Assembly (NCBI RefSeq): GCF_006539525.1
Contig: NZ_BJNE01000003.1
Span: 186,001-250,000, forward strand
Length of the DNA stretch: 64,000 bases
Direction of reading: 5' to 3'
Source: Glutamicibacter nicotianae
Lineage (GTDB): Bacteria; Actinomycetota; Actinomycetes; Actinomycetales; Micrococcaceae
Shown here: piece by piece, positions 9,331 through 17,977 of the stretch
Layout of the letters: the number at the start of each line of letters is the position of its first letter
How positions within the stretch are numbered: the first letter of the stretch is position 1
The notes under the pieces: model-generated
What the model was told of the DNA's origin: nothing
Databases searched by the model: none
The model's input: only the letters and a program-made list of their open reading frames with translations
Program-made: the position numbers and the translations under genes

Positions 9331-9945
9331 TCAGATGATCTGATGCACCTGCTGTGGCGTGAACACCAAGTCCACCGGCTGGTCATGTTCGTCAATCCGG
9401 AAAGCACCGGGTGGAACATACTCATGCTCGTACACCACCGCAGCTACCCGTACCGGGGCGTCTTCGATCAACGGCAGGAAGCGATCGTAATAGCCACCGC
9501 CCTGGCCCAGGCGCAATCCGTCCTCGTCGATGGAAAGGGCTGGCATGATCAATGTATTGATCTCGTCGAAGAGTTCCGTGCCGATCCGTTCGCCCACAGG
9601 TTCCATCACCGGGGCCAAAGCGCTCGGTGCGAATTCCATGCCGGGGGTGTACTCGACCCATGACAGCGCATAATCCGGTTCGCACACCGGCAGATAGACG
9701 TCAATGCCCTCATTGACCAGTGCATCCAACAACGCCTCGGTTGGCGGTTCATCCGGACCGGAGCAGTAGGCCGCGACCTTCTGGACGACTCCGGTGCTTT
9801 GGCTCAGGTAGCCGATCACCGTGCGGGCCAGATCCTGGCCGAGCTGCTCGCGCTGGATCGGATCAAGCGCCCTGCGCCAACTGCGGACGGCGGCACGTGC
9901 GGCCTTCTTGTCGGATCCAGGATGCTGGTCAGCGGTGAGGTTCAT
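9331..9945 (-). CDS. 5-formyltetrahydrofolate cyclo-ligase
   Basis: A 204-residue cytoplasmic enzyme that converts 5-formyl-THF to 5,10-methenyl-THF using ATP. The N-terminus has the basic KKAARAAVRSWRRAL helix; the diagnostic nucleotide-binding motif GQGGGYYDR lies at residues 147-155 after IMPALSIDEDGLRLG, and EHEYVPPG and HDQPVDLVFTP close the domain. Length is normal. The ATG at 9945 has no Shine-Dalgarno sequence but a TAnnnT hexamer six bases upstream, predicting a leaderless message. It is divergent from the RimJ-like gene 85 bases away and shares its promoter region. Confidence 0.93.
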   Translation of the reverse strand: MNLTADQHPGSDKKAARAAVRSWRRALDPIQREQLGQDLARTVIGYLSQSTGVVQKVAAYCSGPDEPPTEALLDALVNEGIDVYLPVCEPDYALSWVEYTPGMEFAPSALAPVMEPVGERIGTELFDEINTLIMPALSIDEDGLRLGQGGGYYDRFLPLIEDAPVRVAAVVYEHEYVPPGAFRIDEHDQPVDLVFTPQQVHQII

Positions 9946-9957
9946 GCCTACAGCTTA
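9945..9957 (-). promoter_or_regulatory. -10 element for the leaderless folate cyclo-ligase transcript
   Basis: On the minus strand TAAGCT (9957-9952), then six bases, then ATG at 9945. No ribosome binding site is visible. Confidence 0.55.
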
Positions 9958-10018
9958 CGCGTACGCAATGAATCGCTGCCCGCTGGTGCCGTTGCCGGCT
10001 GCGGGCATGACGAAGTAA

Positions 10019-10031
10019 TACGATGTGCACA
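10019..10031 (+). promoter_or_regulatory. -10 element for the leaderless RimJ-like gene
   Basis: TACGAT at 10019-10024, six bases, then ATG at 10031. This decides for ATG 10031 over the in-frame GTG at 10025. Confidence 0.55.
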
Positions 10032-10651
10032 TGTTCATCTCTCGTCGGGCAAAGCACCTGGTTCCGGATCTGGCCTCGGAACGGCTGCTGCTGCGCCAGC
10101 TGACCGCGCGGGATGAGGCCGAGTGGATCAATCTGCGCTATGCCAATGCCAAATGGCTCAAGCCATGGGATCCCACGAGTCCCTTGGGCCCGCCGGAATC
10201 CATGACCTTTCGGGAGATGCTCAGGGCAAGGGACGAATCGGCAATTGACGGAAGCGGATACTCCTGGGCACTGGCCCTTCCCCAGCTGCATAGGGGGCGC
10301 CCGCCACTGATCGGGCAGGTTTCCGTGTCTTCCGTGCAATACGGGGCCGCACGCACAGCGTCCATCGGTTATTGGATTGACCGCAATCATGCCGGGTTCG
10401 GCCTGATGCCGGAAGCCTGCGCCTTGGTCATCGACCACTGCTTCGAGCAGTTGCAGCTGCACCGCATGGAAATCAATATCCGTCCGGAGAATGCCGCCAG
10501 CCTTCGCGTTGTGGACAAGCTCGGTTTCCGCGATGAGGGCCTGCGCAAGGGTTATCTGCACATCGACGGGCAGTGGCGGGATCACCGCACCTTCGCGTTG
10601 ACCCGCGAAGAGCTGAAAACTCCGATGCTCGAACGCATCTACGAATACTGA
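10031..10651 (+). CDS. GNAT acetyltransferase, RimJ/RimL-like
   Basis: A 206-residue N-acetyltransferase. The RimJ-type opening SERLLLRQLTARDEAEWINLR is followed by the central strands (GQVSVSSVQYGAARTASIGYWID), the acetyl-CoA loop region HAGFGLMPEACALVIDHCFEQLQLHRMEINIRPENAASLRVVDKLGFRDEGLRKGYLHIDGQWRDH, and FALTREE at the end. The loop reads NHAGFGL where Q/RxxGxG/A is usual. RimJ-like enzymes acetylate protein N-termini, including ribosomal proteins; the substrate here is unknown. The pairing with 5-FTHF cyclo-ligase is widespread in Actinobacteria, although galU and moeA, often between them, are absent. Confidence 0.88.
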   Translation: MFISRRAKHLVPDLASERLLLRQLTARDEAEWINLRYANAKWLKPWDPTSPLGPPESMTFREMLRARDESAIDGSGYSWALALPQLHRGRPPLIGQVSVSSVQYGAARTASIGYWIDRNHAGFGLMPEACALVIDHCFEQLQLHRMEINIRPENAASLRVVDKLGFRDEGLRKGYLHIDGQWRDHRTFALTREELKTPMLERIYEY

Positions 10652-10773
10652 CCCGGATTCCGTGCTATTTCGATCAATCAAGCTCTGATATGAGCGAACC
10701 GGATCGAAAACATGCGGACACGCCTAGGGATGTGCGTGAGCGCGCACCCAAGGTTGCATAGTGTTGATTTGAC

Positions 10774-10791
10774 GGAACCATATTTGGTTCC
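10774..10791. promoter_or_regulatory. Inverted repeat upstream of the 277-residue membrane protein gene
   Basis: GGAACCA at 10774-10780, four bases, TGGTTCC at 10785-10791. It lies 40 bases before the start codon with no T run, so an operator is more likely than a terminator. Confidence 0.45.
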
Positions 10792-10831
10792 ACAAGGATT
10801 TGACCGAATCAATCGGTGATGGAGGACCCAC

Positions 10832-11665
10832 ATGGCTGGCACGTCACAGAGCGCTCCGCAGGAAAGTGCTGCGACCAAACTCAAGATTCGTGTGCGCTAT
10901 GGCCGGTTGTCCGTCGCACTCGTTGGTGCCTTGGCAGTCATCGCGACCGTTGTCGGTCTCATCCTGGCTCCGTTCACGGCCCTGACCTTTGGTGCCGTCG
11001 GCTTGTTCGCGCTGGTTGCCGTCGCTTCCTTCGCCACCCTGCGCGGCCTGGCTGTGCGCGACCGCAACCGCAAGCTGCTTGAGCACCTCGAAGCCACCCG
11101 GCAGAAGGCGCTGCAGACCCCGGCCTTCGACGACGCCGCCAATCAGGTCGTCTCGCGCAAGCATGAAAAGGACGAGGTCTTTGACGCCCGACCAGGTTCT
11201 TCCCGCCGTGCTCCAGCAATTACCGCTGAAGAGCTGCGTGCCGAAGCGCTGCGCGTGGCGCACGGCCACGGCGGCGTGAAGCAGCCGGAGACCTGGGAGC
11301 CAACGCGTGTCCCTAAGCCTACCTATGTGGAAGCCACTGAGCGGATTGCCAAAACTGCGGAAAAGGCAGCTGAGCAGGGTGCACATCGTACCCACAAGCC
11401 TGCGCTTCATGTCCAGCAGCAGTTGCGCCCGAGCAAGCAGATCAGCCTGAAGGCATCGGAGGACGCCAAGCGCCTGGCTGCCGAGGTATCAGCTGAAGAG
11501 CGCGCAGCAGTTCCATCGGTTGCTGCCAAGCGTTCCGAGAGCGCTCCGGCAGACAAGGAAGCCGTTGCTCCGGTGGCTCCGGCGCCAGAAGCCGCGCCGG
11601 CTGTTTCCGCAGGGTCCACGCCTCGCCTGAACCTAGATGCGGTCATGCAGCGCCGTCGCGCATAA
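10832..11665 (+). CDS. Two-helix membrane protein with long charged tail
   Basis: A 277-residue protein starting at ATG 10832 behind GGAGGA. A short N-terminus is followed by two adjacent transmembrane helices (about residues 27-48 and 50-70: LSVALVGALAVIATVVGLIL and LTFGAVGLFALVAVASFATL). The remaining 200 residues are cytoplasmic, charged and Ala/Pro-rich, with low-complexity stretches near residues 215-265 and a closing LNLDAVMQRRRA. No enzymatic motif is visible. Proteins of this layout are conserved in Arthrobacter relatives without assigned function. It is monocistronic, flanked upstream by an inverted repeat and downstream by a bidirectional terminator. Confidence 0.75.
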   Translation: MAGTSQSAPQESAATKLKIRVRYGRLSVALVGALAVIATVVGLILAPFTALTFGAVGLFALVAVASFATLRGLAVRDRNRKLLEHLEATRQKALQTPAFDDAANQVVSRKHEKDEVFDARPGSSRRAPAITAEELRAEALRVAHGHGGVKQPETWEPTRVPKPTYVEATERIAKTAEKAAEQGAHRTHKPALHVQQQLRPSKQISLKASEDAKRLAAEVSAEERAAVPSVAAKRSESAPADKEAVAPVAPAPEAAPAVSAGSTPRLNLDAVMQRRRA

Positions 11666-11678
11666 CATCCAAGCTCAA

Positions 11679-11722
11679 AGACGTGTGGCCCGGACCTTTC
11701 CCAAGGTCCGGGCCACACGTCT
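11679..11722. terminator. Bidirectional terminator, 20-bp stem
   Basis: 11679-11698 pairs perfectly with 11703-11722 around a four-base loop. It lies between the convergent membrane protein gene and the Lrp regulator and probably serves both, despite lacking a long T run. Confidence 0.85.
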
Positions 11723-11733
11723 ATGAATTGCCG

Positions 11734-12240
11734 TCAGCTGATCATGTCGTCGAATGGCAGCGGTCCGCGATTGCCGCGGTGATGAGCGAAGACCAAGGTG
11801 GTTTCGGTATGGCCCACCGACTCATCGGTCGCCAGGTTATCAAGCACCCAATCCCGCAGCGCATCGGTGGAGCCAACCGCGATATGCAGCAGGTAGTCGG
11901 TGCCGCCGGATACATGGAACATGGAGAGGACCTCAGGCAGCTGCGGAATGCGTGCCACGAACGCATCGATTTTCTCGCGATCGTGCGCCCGCAGCTTGAC
12001 CGAGATCAATGCCTGCACGGTACGGCCGACAGCTGCCAATGACACCTCGGCGTGGTAGCCGGTGAGGATGCCGCGTTCGACCAGGGAACGGGTACGCAGC
12101 AGCGCAGTGGATGGTGCGATGCCGGCACGCTGTGCGAGGGTTGCGTTGGAGATACGCGCATTCGCGACCAATTCGTCGATGATGATTCGATCGATTCCGT
12201 CCAGATCGACGTTTGATGAAAGCTCTGATTGCTGGGCCAT
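11734..12240 (-). CDS. Lrp/AsnC family transcriptional regulator
   Basis: A 168-residue regulator. The N-terminal winged helix-turn-helix reads LDGIDRIIIDELVANARISNATLAQRAGIAPSTALLRTRSLVERGILTGYHAEV (about 13-66); the C-terminal RAM domain follows (VQALISVKLRAHDREKIDAFVARI...VSGGTDYLLHIAV). Such proteins bind DNA as octamer-like assemblies and sense amino acids. The start at 12240 has no Shine-Dalgarno sequence; a TATGAT hexamer lies ten bases upstream, so the leader is very short. The AT-rich start region (AATATGATGAAATATTATT on the minus strand) contains an imperfect AATAT/AATATT repeat suitable for autoregulation. It is divergent from the NUDIX gene. Confidence 0.92.
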   Translation of the reverse strand: MAQQSELSSNVDLDGIDRIIIDELVANARISNATLAQRAGIAPSTALLRTRSLVERGILTGYHAEVSLAAVGRTVQALISVKLRAHDREKIDAFVARIPQLPEVLSMFHVSGGTDYLLHIAVGSTDALRDWVLDNLATDESVGHTETTLVFAHHRGNRGPLPFDDMIS

Positions 12241-12340
12241 AATAATATTTCATCATATTCGCAAGGCATCAGCGGGATCTTTGAGGTAAAAATCGGAGTA
12301 TGCCGTCCGCGTACGAACAAATAATCGGTGAACAAACGGA

Positions 12341-12353
12341 TATATTGGGGATA
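12341..12353 (+). promoter_or_regulatory. -10 element for the leaderless NUDIX gene
   Basis: TATATT at 12341-12346, six bases, then ATG 12353. The GGGGAT between them is too close to act as a normal ribosome binding site. Confidence 0.55.
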
Positions 12354-12823
12354 TGACACGTCGTTCTGAGCACACCGGTGAATCCTTCGATACCAGGCTG
12401 GCAGCCTATTGCTTGGTGGAACACGAAGGAAAGGTACTGCTTACGCTCTGGGATATGCGTCATCGCGATCCGCGCTTCACGCCGCGCTGGTCCCTTCCAG
12501 GTGGCGGTATCGACTTGGGGGAGCCTATCGAGGAAGGCGCCCGCCGTGAGGTCTATGAAGAGACCGGCTACGCCGTAGACGCATTGGAGCTCCTGGATGT
12601 CACCACGGGAGTTATTCCCGGTTCGAAACGCTACTCGGGCGAAGGCCACGCCATGCAAACGGTGGCCGTCACCTATCGTGCCAGGCTGACCGGTGGCGAA
12701 TTGCGCCATGAAGTCAACGGCTCGACCAGCCAGGCGGCCTGGTTCACGCGCGAGGAGATTGCCAAGCTGAACTGCATTGAACGCGTCGAGAGCATTTTGC
12801 GACTGACCGCACCCGGCAAGTAG
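12353..12823 (+). CDS. NUDIX hydrolase
   Basis: A 156-residue hydrolase of nucleoside diphosphates linked to another moiety. The Nudix box is complete at residues 51-73 (G51, E57, R65-E66, E69-E70, G72), inside SLPGGGIDLGEPIEEGARREVYEETGY with only conventional substitutions. The preceding strand VEHEGKVLLTLW is the usual beta-A. The C-terminal AAWFTREEIAKLN segment matches MutT-like enzymes. Substrate specificity cannot be read from sequence. The neighbouring, divergently read Lrp regulator could control it, but that is only positional. Confidence 0.92.
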   Translation: MTRRSEHTGESFDTRLAAYCLVEHEGKVLLTLWDMRHRDPRFTPRWSLPGGGIDLGEPIEEGARREVYEETGYAVDALELLDVTTGVIPGSKRYSGEGHAMQTVAVTYRARLTGGELRHEVNGSTSQAAWFTREEIAKLNCIERVESILRLTAPGK

Positions 12824-12863
12824 CAACGGATCGCAGGTGACCTGCCCTAGAATCAATAGGGAC

Positions 12864-13769
12864 ATGAACTTGCGAAATTCCATCACCGTCGGCATGCTCA
12901 GCGCAGCACTGCTGCTCACCCTGTCTGCGTGCACTGAAGACGAAACGCCAACAACAGAGCCGAGCAAGGAGATCACCTTGCGGATTGCTGCCGGCACCCA
13001 GCCGGCTGACCAGGCCCTGGCCCATGTCTACGCCAACGCCCTGAAAGCCGAAGGCTATAAGGCATCGCTGAACGAGCCAGCGGCGAATCCCTACCAGCAG
13101 GTTGTTGATGGAAAAGCCGACCTGGCGTTGGACCGAGCGGCCAAAGCACTGTCCCTCGCTGCTGATCCGGCAGCTATCACCGGCGAAGACCAGCTGCTCA
13201 GTGCCGAGGAATCCCAAAGCCTGCGCAGTGCCATCAATGACGCTGAGGGTAAAGTGACTGCTTTGGAGCTCAGCCCTGCTGATGCCGGCAAGATCCTGGT
13301 CATGAGCCAAGCTCAGGCAACCCTGCACAAGGTCGATTCCGTAGAAACCCTGATTGCTGCCTGCGCTGATCTGACGATCATCAGCGATGAAGCCAGCTCC
13401 GAATCCTTGAAAACTGCATTGAAGGATGCGGGCTGCGAGAAGCCAAAAGTCGTAGAAGAACAGACCGCGAACTTGGCAGGCAAGCTGCGCACTTCGGTGG
13501 ACAGCGCGGTGGTGCTGAGCGCCGGAAATGCAGTCATCTCGGATGAGGGCTTCTACAGCATTCCGGGAAGCGCAAGCTTCTTCAACGCGGAGAATTACAT
13601 GCTGCTGGCCGATAACGACGTGGATGACAAAGCTCGGGCGCAGTTGAACAGCATCACCGGTGAATTCTCGCAACAGTCGCTCGTTGACCTGAATCGGATG
13701 GTCAGCCAAGAAGACGGCCTGAGCCCGGAACAAGCGGCCGCCCGTTGGGAATGGATCATTGAAGAGTAG
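12864..13769 (+). CDS. Substrate-binding lipoprotein, OpuAC-like
   Basis: A 301-residue lipoprotein with a clean type II signal peptide: Lys/Arg-poor MNLRNS start, hydrophobic core, and lipobox LSAC with lipidated Cys23. ATG 12864 was chosen over an upstream frame because the signal peptide begins there and AGGG precedes it. The mature part (ITLRIAAGTQPADQALAHVYANALKAEGYKASL) resembles the glycine betaine/choline binding proteins of the OpuAC type; DLTIISDEASSES fits the second lobe. No permease or ATPase gene is adjacent, so it may be an orphan receptor or may serve a transporter encoded elsewhere. Confidence 0.75.
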   Translation: MNLRNSITVGMLSAALLLTLSACTEDETPTTEPSKEITLRIAAGTQPADQALAHVYANALKAEGYKASLNEPAANPYQQVVDGKADLALDRAAKALSLAADPAAITGEDQLLSAEESQSLRSAINDAEGKVTALELSPADAGKILVMSQAQATLHKVDSVETLIAACADLTIISDEASSESLKTALKDAGCEKPKVVEEQTANLAGKLRTSVDSAVVLSAGNAVISDEGFYSIPGSASFFNAENYMLLADNDVDDKARAQLNSITGEFSQQSLVDLNRMVSQEDGLSPEQAAARWEWIIEE

Positions 13770-13861
13770 GCCCTAGCCAGCGCTCCCAAGATTTCGGCCG
13801 CTGACCATAGCGGTCGAGTAATAAGGTGTGTGGATCGCACCTGACGTGAGAAAGTGTAATC

Positions 13862-15082
13862 ATGGCAGAATTCAAGCAATCAACGAAACTGCACAATGTC
13901 CTCTACGATATCCGTGGCCCGCTGTTGGAGCATGCCACGCGCATGGAGTCCGAAGGACACCGCATCCTGAAGCTGAACATCGGCAATCCCGCGCCATTCG
14001 GCTTCGAGGCGCCTGATGCGGTGCTCGTTGACATGATTCGCAACCTGCCTAATGCCCAGGGCTACTCGGATTCCCGGGGTATTCTCTCGGCACGCACCGC
14101 CGTCTCCCAGTACTACCAAACCCGTGGCATCCAGACCATCGGCGTTGACGACATCTACCTGGGCAACGGCGTCTCCGAGCTGATCACCCTCTCGCTGAAC
14201 GCGCTGCTGAACAACGGCGACGAGATCCTGATTCCAGCCCCCGACTACCCGCTGTGGACCGCATCGGTTTCGCTGGCTGGCGGCACCCCGGTGCACTACC
14301 TGAATACCGAAGAAGAAGGGTGGCTTCCAGATCTTGAAGATATGGAAGCGAAGATCACCGATCGCACCAAGGGCATTGTGATCATCAACCCGAATAACCC
14401 CACCGGTGCGGTGTACCCGAAGGAAACCCTGGAGGGCATCCTCGAACTGGCGCGCAAGCATGGGCTGATCGTGTTCTCTGACGAGATCTACGAAAAGATC
14501 CTCTACGACGACGCAGTGCACATCAATACCGCTTCGTTGGCAGATGACGTGCTGATCCTGACCTTCTCCGGCCTGTCCAAGGCCTACCGCGTGTGCGGCT
14601 TCCGTGCGGGCTGGATGGCGATCTCCGGGCCCAAGCACCAAGCCGGGGATTACATCGAAGGCATCAATCTGCTGACCAACATGCGGCTGTGCGCCAACGT
14701 GCCGGCGCAGCACGCAATCCAAACCGCCTTGGGCGGCTACCAGTCGATCAACGACTTGATCCTGCCTGGCGGACGCCTGCTCGAACAGCGCGACGCGGCC
14801 TACAACTTGCTGACCGCAATTCCAGGAGTGAGCGTGCAGAAGGCCAAGGGTGCGCTCTACATGTTCCCAAAGCTGGATCCAGAGGTATACCCGATCCACA
14901 ATGACGAGACTTTTGCCCTTGAACTGCTTAAGGCGCAGAAGATCCTGATTTCCCAGGGCACCGCCTTCAATTGGGTCCGTCCTGATCACTTCCGCTTGGT
15001 CACTTTACCGAACGTGCGCGACCTGACTGATGCGGTTGGACGCATCGGACAGTTCCTGGAGGACTGGCGTACTCGCGCCTAA
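13862..15082 (+). CDS. PLP-dependent aminotransferase, AlaT/AlaA type
   Basis: A 406-residue fold type I aminotransferase. Diagnostic segments: LKLNIGNPAPFGFEAPDAV near residue 38, YSDSRGILSAR, APDYPLWTASVSLAGG, NPNNPTGAVYP, FSDEIYEKILYDD, and the PLP lysine K240 in SGLSKAYRVCGFRAGW. The C-terminal arginine region is FRLVTLPN. This set is typical of alanine transaminases (glutamate-pyruvate or valine-pyruvate) of the AlaA/AlaT group, which are cytoplasmic. It is monocistronic with its own terminator. The exact amino-acid partner is inferred from family. Confidence 0.9.
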   Translation: MAEFKQSTKLHNVLYDIRGPLLEHATRMESEGHRILKLNIGNPAPFGFEAPDAVLVDMIRNLPNAQGYSDSRGILSARTAVSQYYQTRGIQTIGVDDIYLGNGVSELITLSLNALLNNGDEILIPAPDYPLWTASVSLAGGTPVHYLNTEEEGWLPDLEDMEAKITDRTKGIVIINPNNPTGAVYPKETLEGILELARKHGLIVFSDEIYEKILYDDAVHINTASLADDVLILTFSGLSKAYRVCGFRAGWMAISGPKHQAGDYIEGINLLTNMRLCANVPAQHAIQTALGGYQSINDLILPGGRLLEQRDAAYNLLTAIPGVSVQKAKGALYMFPKLDPEVYPIHNDETFALELLKAQKILISQGTAFNWVRPDHFRLVTLPNVRDLTDAVGRIGQFLEDWRTRA

Positions 15083-15100
15083 CTTGCCTCGAACCGAACC

Positions 15101-15130
15101 GGCCCAGAATCGCTGACGTGATTCTGGGCC
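15101..15130 (+). terminator. Terminator after the aminotransferase gene
   Basis: GGCCCAGAATC at 15101-15111 pairs with GATTCTGGGCC at 15120-15130 with an eight-base loop, followed by TGTTGT. Confidence 0.8.
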
Positions 15131-15305
15131 TGTTGTAATTAAAGGGAGCGCCAGGAGAGCAAGGTCCCGGGAGGTCCGGGGTGCTTCGTGGAGGCAACTG
15201 CGGCAGGGGGAGCGTTGGCCATTCCCTCTTCTCACCATGCCACCAGCGACAGTAGGCTGACTACAACGAAGAGCAGTACTTCCACACATGCTTGAGGAGT
15301 CATTG

Positions 15306-16169
15306 ATGAGCGCTTACCCTGCAAACCTGATCGAAGCGTTGCGTGCAGAACCCGGCCTGAAGCTTTCTCAGCGTGCGACCAAGGATGCTCAGTGGTGGCC
15401 CGCGGATGCCCCGCAGGACAAGAAAGCTGCAGAGAAACGCATGGTCGAGCTGGCACCGCTGCTCTCGGAATTGCAGGAACGGTTGTTTGCCGCCTCGGTA
15501 TCTGGCGGGACGGCGCCTGCAGTGCTGCTCATGCTGCAAGGAATGGATACTTCGGGCAAGGGCGGGATTGTCCGCCATGTCCTGGGCATGCTGGATCCGC
15601 AGGGCGTCGAGCATCATGCCTTCAAGGCGCCTACCGAAGAAGAAGCGGCGCATGATTTCCTGTGGCGCATCACCAAGCAGTTGCCTGCCGGGGGATTGGT
15701 AGGAGTCTTTGACCGTTCCCACTATGAAGACGTGCTGGTCGCCAAGGTGAAGGGTTACGCAAGCCCGGATGTGATCGAATCACGTTACGGGAAAATCGTC
15801 GACTTCGAGAAGCAGCTGCTTGAGCAGGAAATCCTTCCGATCAAGGTGATGCTGCACATCAGCCGCGAGGAACAATACGAGCGGCTCGCGGAGCGCTTGG
15901 AGCGTGCCGACAAGCATTGGAAGTATTCGCCCGGCGATGTCGACGACCGGCTCCTGTGGGATGATTTCCAGGCAGCATACGAGGTGGCGATCAACCGCAC
16001 CGATAACCAGAATGCACCATGGCATATCGTTCCCGCTGACCAGAAGTGGAAGGCCCGCTTGTGCGTCGCCGAGCTGCTGCTGGCGGCCTTGGAGCGCGTG
16101 GCTCCGGACTGGCCTGCTGCTACCTTCGATGTGAAGCGCGAACAGGCCCGGCTCGAAGCGGCGAAGTAA
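15306..16169 (+). CDS. Polyphosphate kinase 2 family protein
   Basis: A 287-residue PPK2-family enzyme that moves phosphate between polyphosphate and nucleotides. The start is ATG 15306, five bases after GAGGAG. The Walker A motif GMDTSGKGG lies at residues 79-87 with K85, the DRSHYEDV Walker B region begins at D136, and the lid RADKHWKYSPGDVDDRLLWDDFQAAYE follows; the C-terminal WHIVPADQKWKARL is family-typical. It is a single-domain form. Direction (NDP to NTP or NMP to NDP) cannot be told from sequence. It is convergent with xseB, ending 17 bases away. Confidence 0.92.
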   Translation: MSAYPANLIEALRAEPGLKLSQRATKDAQWWPADAPQDKKAAEKRMVELAPLLSELQERLFAASVSGGTAPAVLLMLQGMDTSGKGGIVRHVLGMLDPQGVEHHAFKAPTEEEAAHDFLWRITKQLPAGGLVGVFDRSHYEDVLVAKVKGYASPDVIESRYGKIVDFEKQLLEQEILPIKVMLHISREEQYERLAERLERADKHWKYSPGDVDDRLLWDDFQAAYEVAINRTDNQNAPWHIVPADQKWKARLCVAELLLAALERVAPDWPAATFDVKREQARLEAAK

Positions 16170-16186
16170 TCCGCAGCAATGCGACG

Positions 16187-16417
16187 CTACTCGCCGGCTG
16201 CCTGCTCGTGGTTGGCACGGGCCTGCTCCAGGCGCTGCGATACGCCGTTGAGCCAGTTCTCGCAGTGGGCGGCCAAGGCTTCGCCGCGCTCCCACAACGC
16301 CAACGAGGCTTCCAACGCCACGCCGCCGGTTTCCAGCTGGTTGACCACTGTCAGCAGTTCTTCGCGAGCCTGCTCGTAGGAGAGCTTGGCAATGTCTTCA
16401 GGGATCTGTGCAGTCAT
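16187..16417 (-). CDS. xseB: Exodeoxyribonuclease VII small subunit
   Basis: A 76-residue protein, normal length, starting at ATG 16417 behind GGAGTA. The helical core [48 protein letters not shown] matches XseB. It binds XseA to form the enzyme that degrades single-stranded DNA to oligonucleotides. It is 28 bases downstream of xseA in the same operon. Confidence 0.95.
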   Translation of the reverse strand: MTAQIPEDIAKLSYEQAREELLTVVNQLETGGVALEASLALWERGEALAAHCENWLNGVSQRLEQARANHEQAAGE

Positions 16418-16445
16418 GATTACTCCAGTTTGGTATGTGGGGCGG

Positions 16446-17708
16446 CTAGTTTGCGTGCTCGCCGGCGGGGACGGATTCAAGGGTTTTCGCGACCAGTTGT
16501 CCTGATGCCACCCGGATGAACAGCTTGCTGTCCGCTGGTGCCTGGGTGGCTTCGCGTACGATGCTCCCGTCTTCCAGCTGGGTGACCGAATAGCCTCGGT
16601 CGAGGGTTTGCTGCGGGGAGAGCGCACGCATCTGGTTCTTCAGGTGGTTGATCTCGTCGCTGGCGCGCATCACGCGATGGCGCAGCAGATCCGTGGAACG
16701 CTGTTTCCAGCGCTCCAGATCTTCGGCGCGGGAGGAGACCATCACCTGGGGGTTGGCCAGAACGGGGCGTTCGCGTACCGATGCCAGCATCTGGGCCTCG
16801 CGTTGCAGCAGGTTGTTGATGGAACGGTCCAGGCGGCTGCGGGCCATTTCCAAGCCGGCGAACTCCTCATGCAAATCAGGGACAATCCGCTTGGCCGCAT
16901 CAGTAGGGGTCGAGGCGCGAAGATCAGCCACATCATCCAGGATCGGGCGGTCCGCTTCGTGCCCGATGGCCGAGACGACCGGTGTGGCAGCGGAGAAGAC
17001 AGCACGTACCAGATCCTCATTGGAGAAGGGCAACAGGTCTTCCAACGCGCCGCCGCCGCGGGCGATCACGATGACATCGATCTCCGGGTCCGCATCCAGC
17101 TGCTGCAACGCGGCGATGACCTGGTTGGCGGCATCCACGCCCTGCACTGCGGTATTGATGACCTTGAACTGCACCGATGGCCAGCGCAGAGTGGCATTGC
17201 GCAGCACGTCCTTCTCCGCATCCGAATCCCGTCCGGTTATCAGGCCAATGCGGTTGGGAAGCACAGGCAACGGGCGCTTGTGCTCAGGGGAGAAGAGGCC
17301 TTCTGCCCCCAGGGCTTGCCGCAGGCGTTCCAGGCGCACCAGCAGCTCGCCCAAACCAACCGGGCGCAGATCCGTGGCATTCAAGGAAAGCCGGCCGGTT
17401 TTGGCGTAGAAGCTCGGCTTGACCTGGGCTACCACGCGCGATCCAACCTGCGGGGTGGATTCCAGCCGGCGCATTGTCGAGGCCCAAATGGTCACCGAGA
17501 AGGAGAAGTCCGCATCGACATCGCGCAGCGTGATGTACGCGTGCCCATTGCGCACATTGGCTTCCAGCAGCTGGCCCTCGACCCAAACCACCGGCGAGTT
17601 CTCAATGTGGATTCTCAGCTTCTCCGAGAGCAGGCGCAACGGCCAAGGATTGTCCGCCGTAGTTTGACCAGCGGTGGCCGGCAAACTGGCGGGGGCTTGG
17701 TGATCCAT
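16446..17708 (-). CDS. xseA: Exodeoxyribonuclease VII large subunit
   Basis: A 420-residue catalytic subunit. The N-terminal OB fold ([23 protein letters not shown]) is followed by the nuclease core: [53 protein letters not shown] and [32 protein letters not shown] long coiled-coil stretch comes next, then the C-terminal [20 protein letters not shown] 17708 has AAGGAG upstream at a longish spacing. It is slightly short, as in other actinobacteria, and forms an operon with xseB. Confidence 0.96.
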   Translation of the reverse strand: MDHQAPASLPATAGQTTADNPWPLRLLSEKLRIHIENSPVVWVEGQLLEANVRNGHAYITLRDVDADFSFSVTIWASTMRRLESTPQVGSRVVAQVKPSFYAKTGRLSLNATDLRPVGLGELLVRLERLRQALGAEGLFSPEHKRPLPVLPNRIGLITGRDSDAEKDVLRNATLRWPSVQFKVINTAVQGVDAANQVIAALQQLDADPEIDVIVIARGGGALEDLLPFSNEDLVRAVFSAATPVVSAIGHEADRPILDDVADLRASTPTDAAKRIVPDLHEEFAGLEMARSRLDRSINNLLQREAQMLASVRERPVLANPQVMVSSRAEDLERWKQRSTDLLRHRVMRASDEINHLKNQMRALSPQQTLDRGYSVTQLEDGSIVREATQAPADSKLFIRVASGQLVAKTLESVPAGEHAN

Positions 17709-17977
17709 AGGGGCCGCTCCTTGGAAAATCGAATCTCTGGTGCATCTGTGAGATTACCGCATGGCACCGACGGCTGGCCGGATTGCCGGTAGCCGGGCCC
17801 GGTGGCAACCGGTGTAGAGCAGGTTTCGCTATGGGAGATTTTCAACACTGCTGGGCCTTGCTGGGCCGGGGGAAATGGGGTTTTTCAACGATTCGGACAA
17901 GCCCGACTCCGGGCATTGCGAGGGGCACTGTGCGGGTGGACACTATTGAGCATCGGGGAAGATTTCGAGAAGGATTC

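Noticed and set aside
10689-10761. A 23-codon ORF after the RimJ-like gene
   Set aside because: No ribosome binding site and no sign of coding bias.
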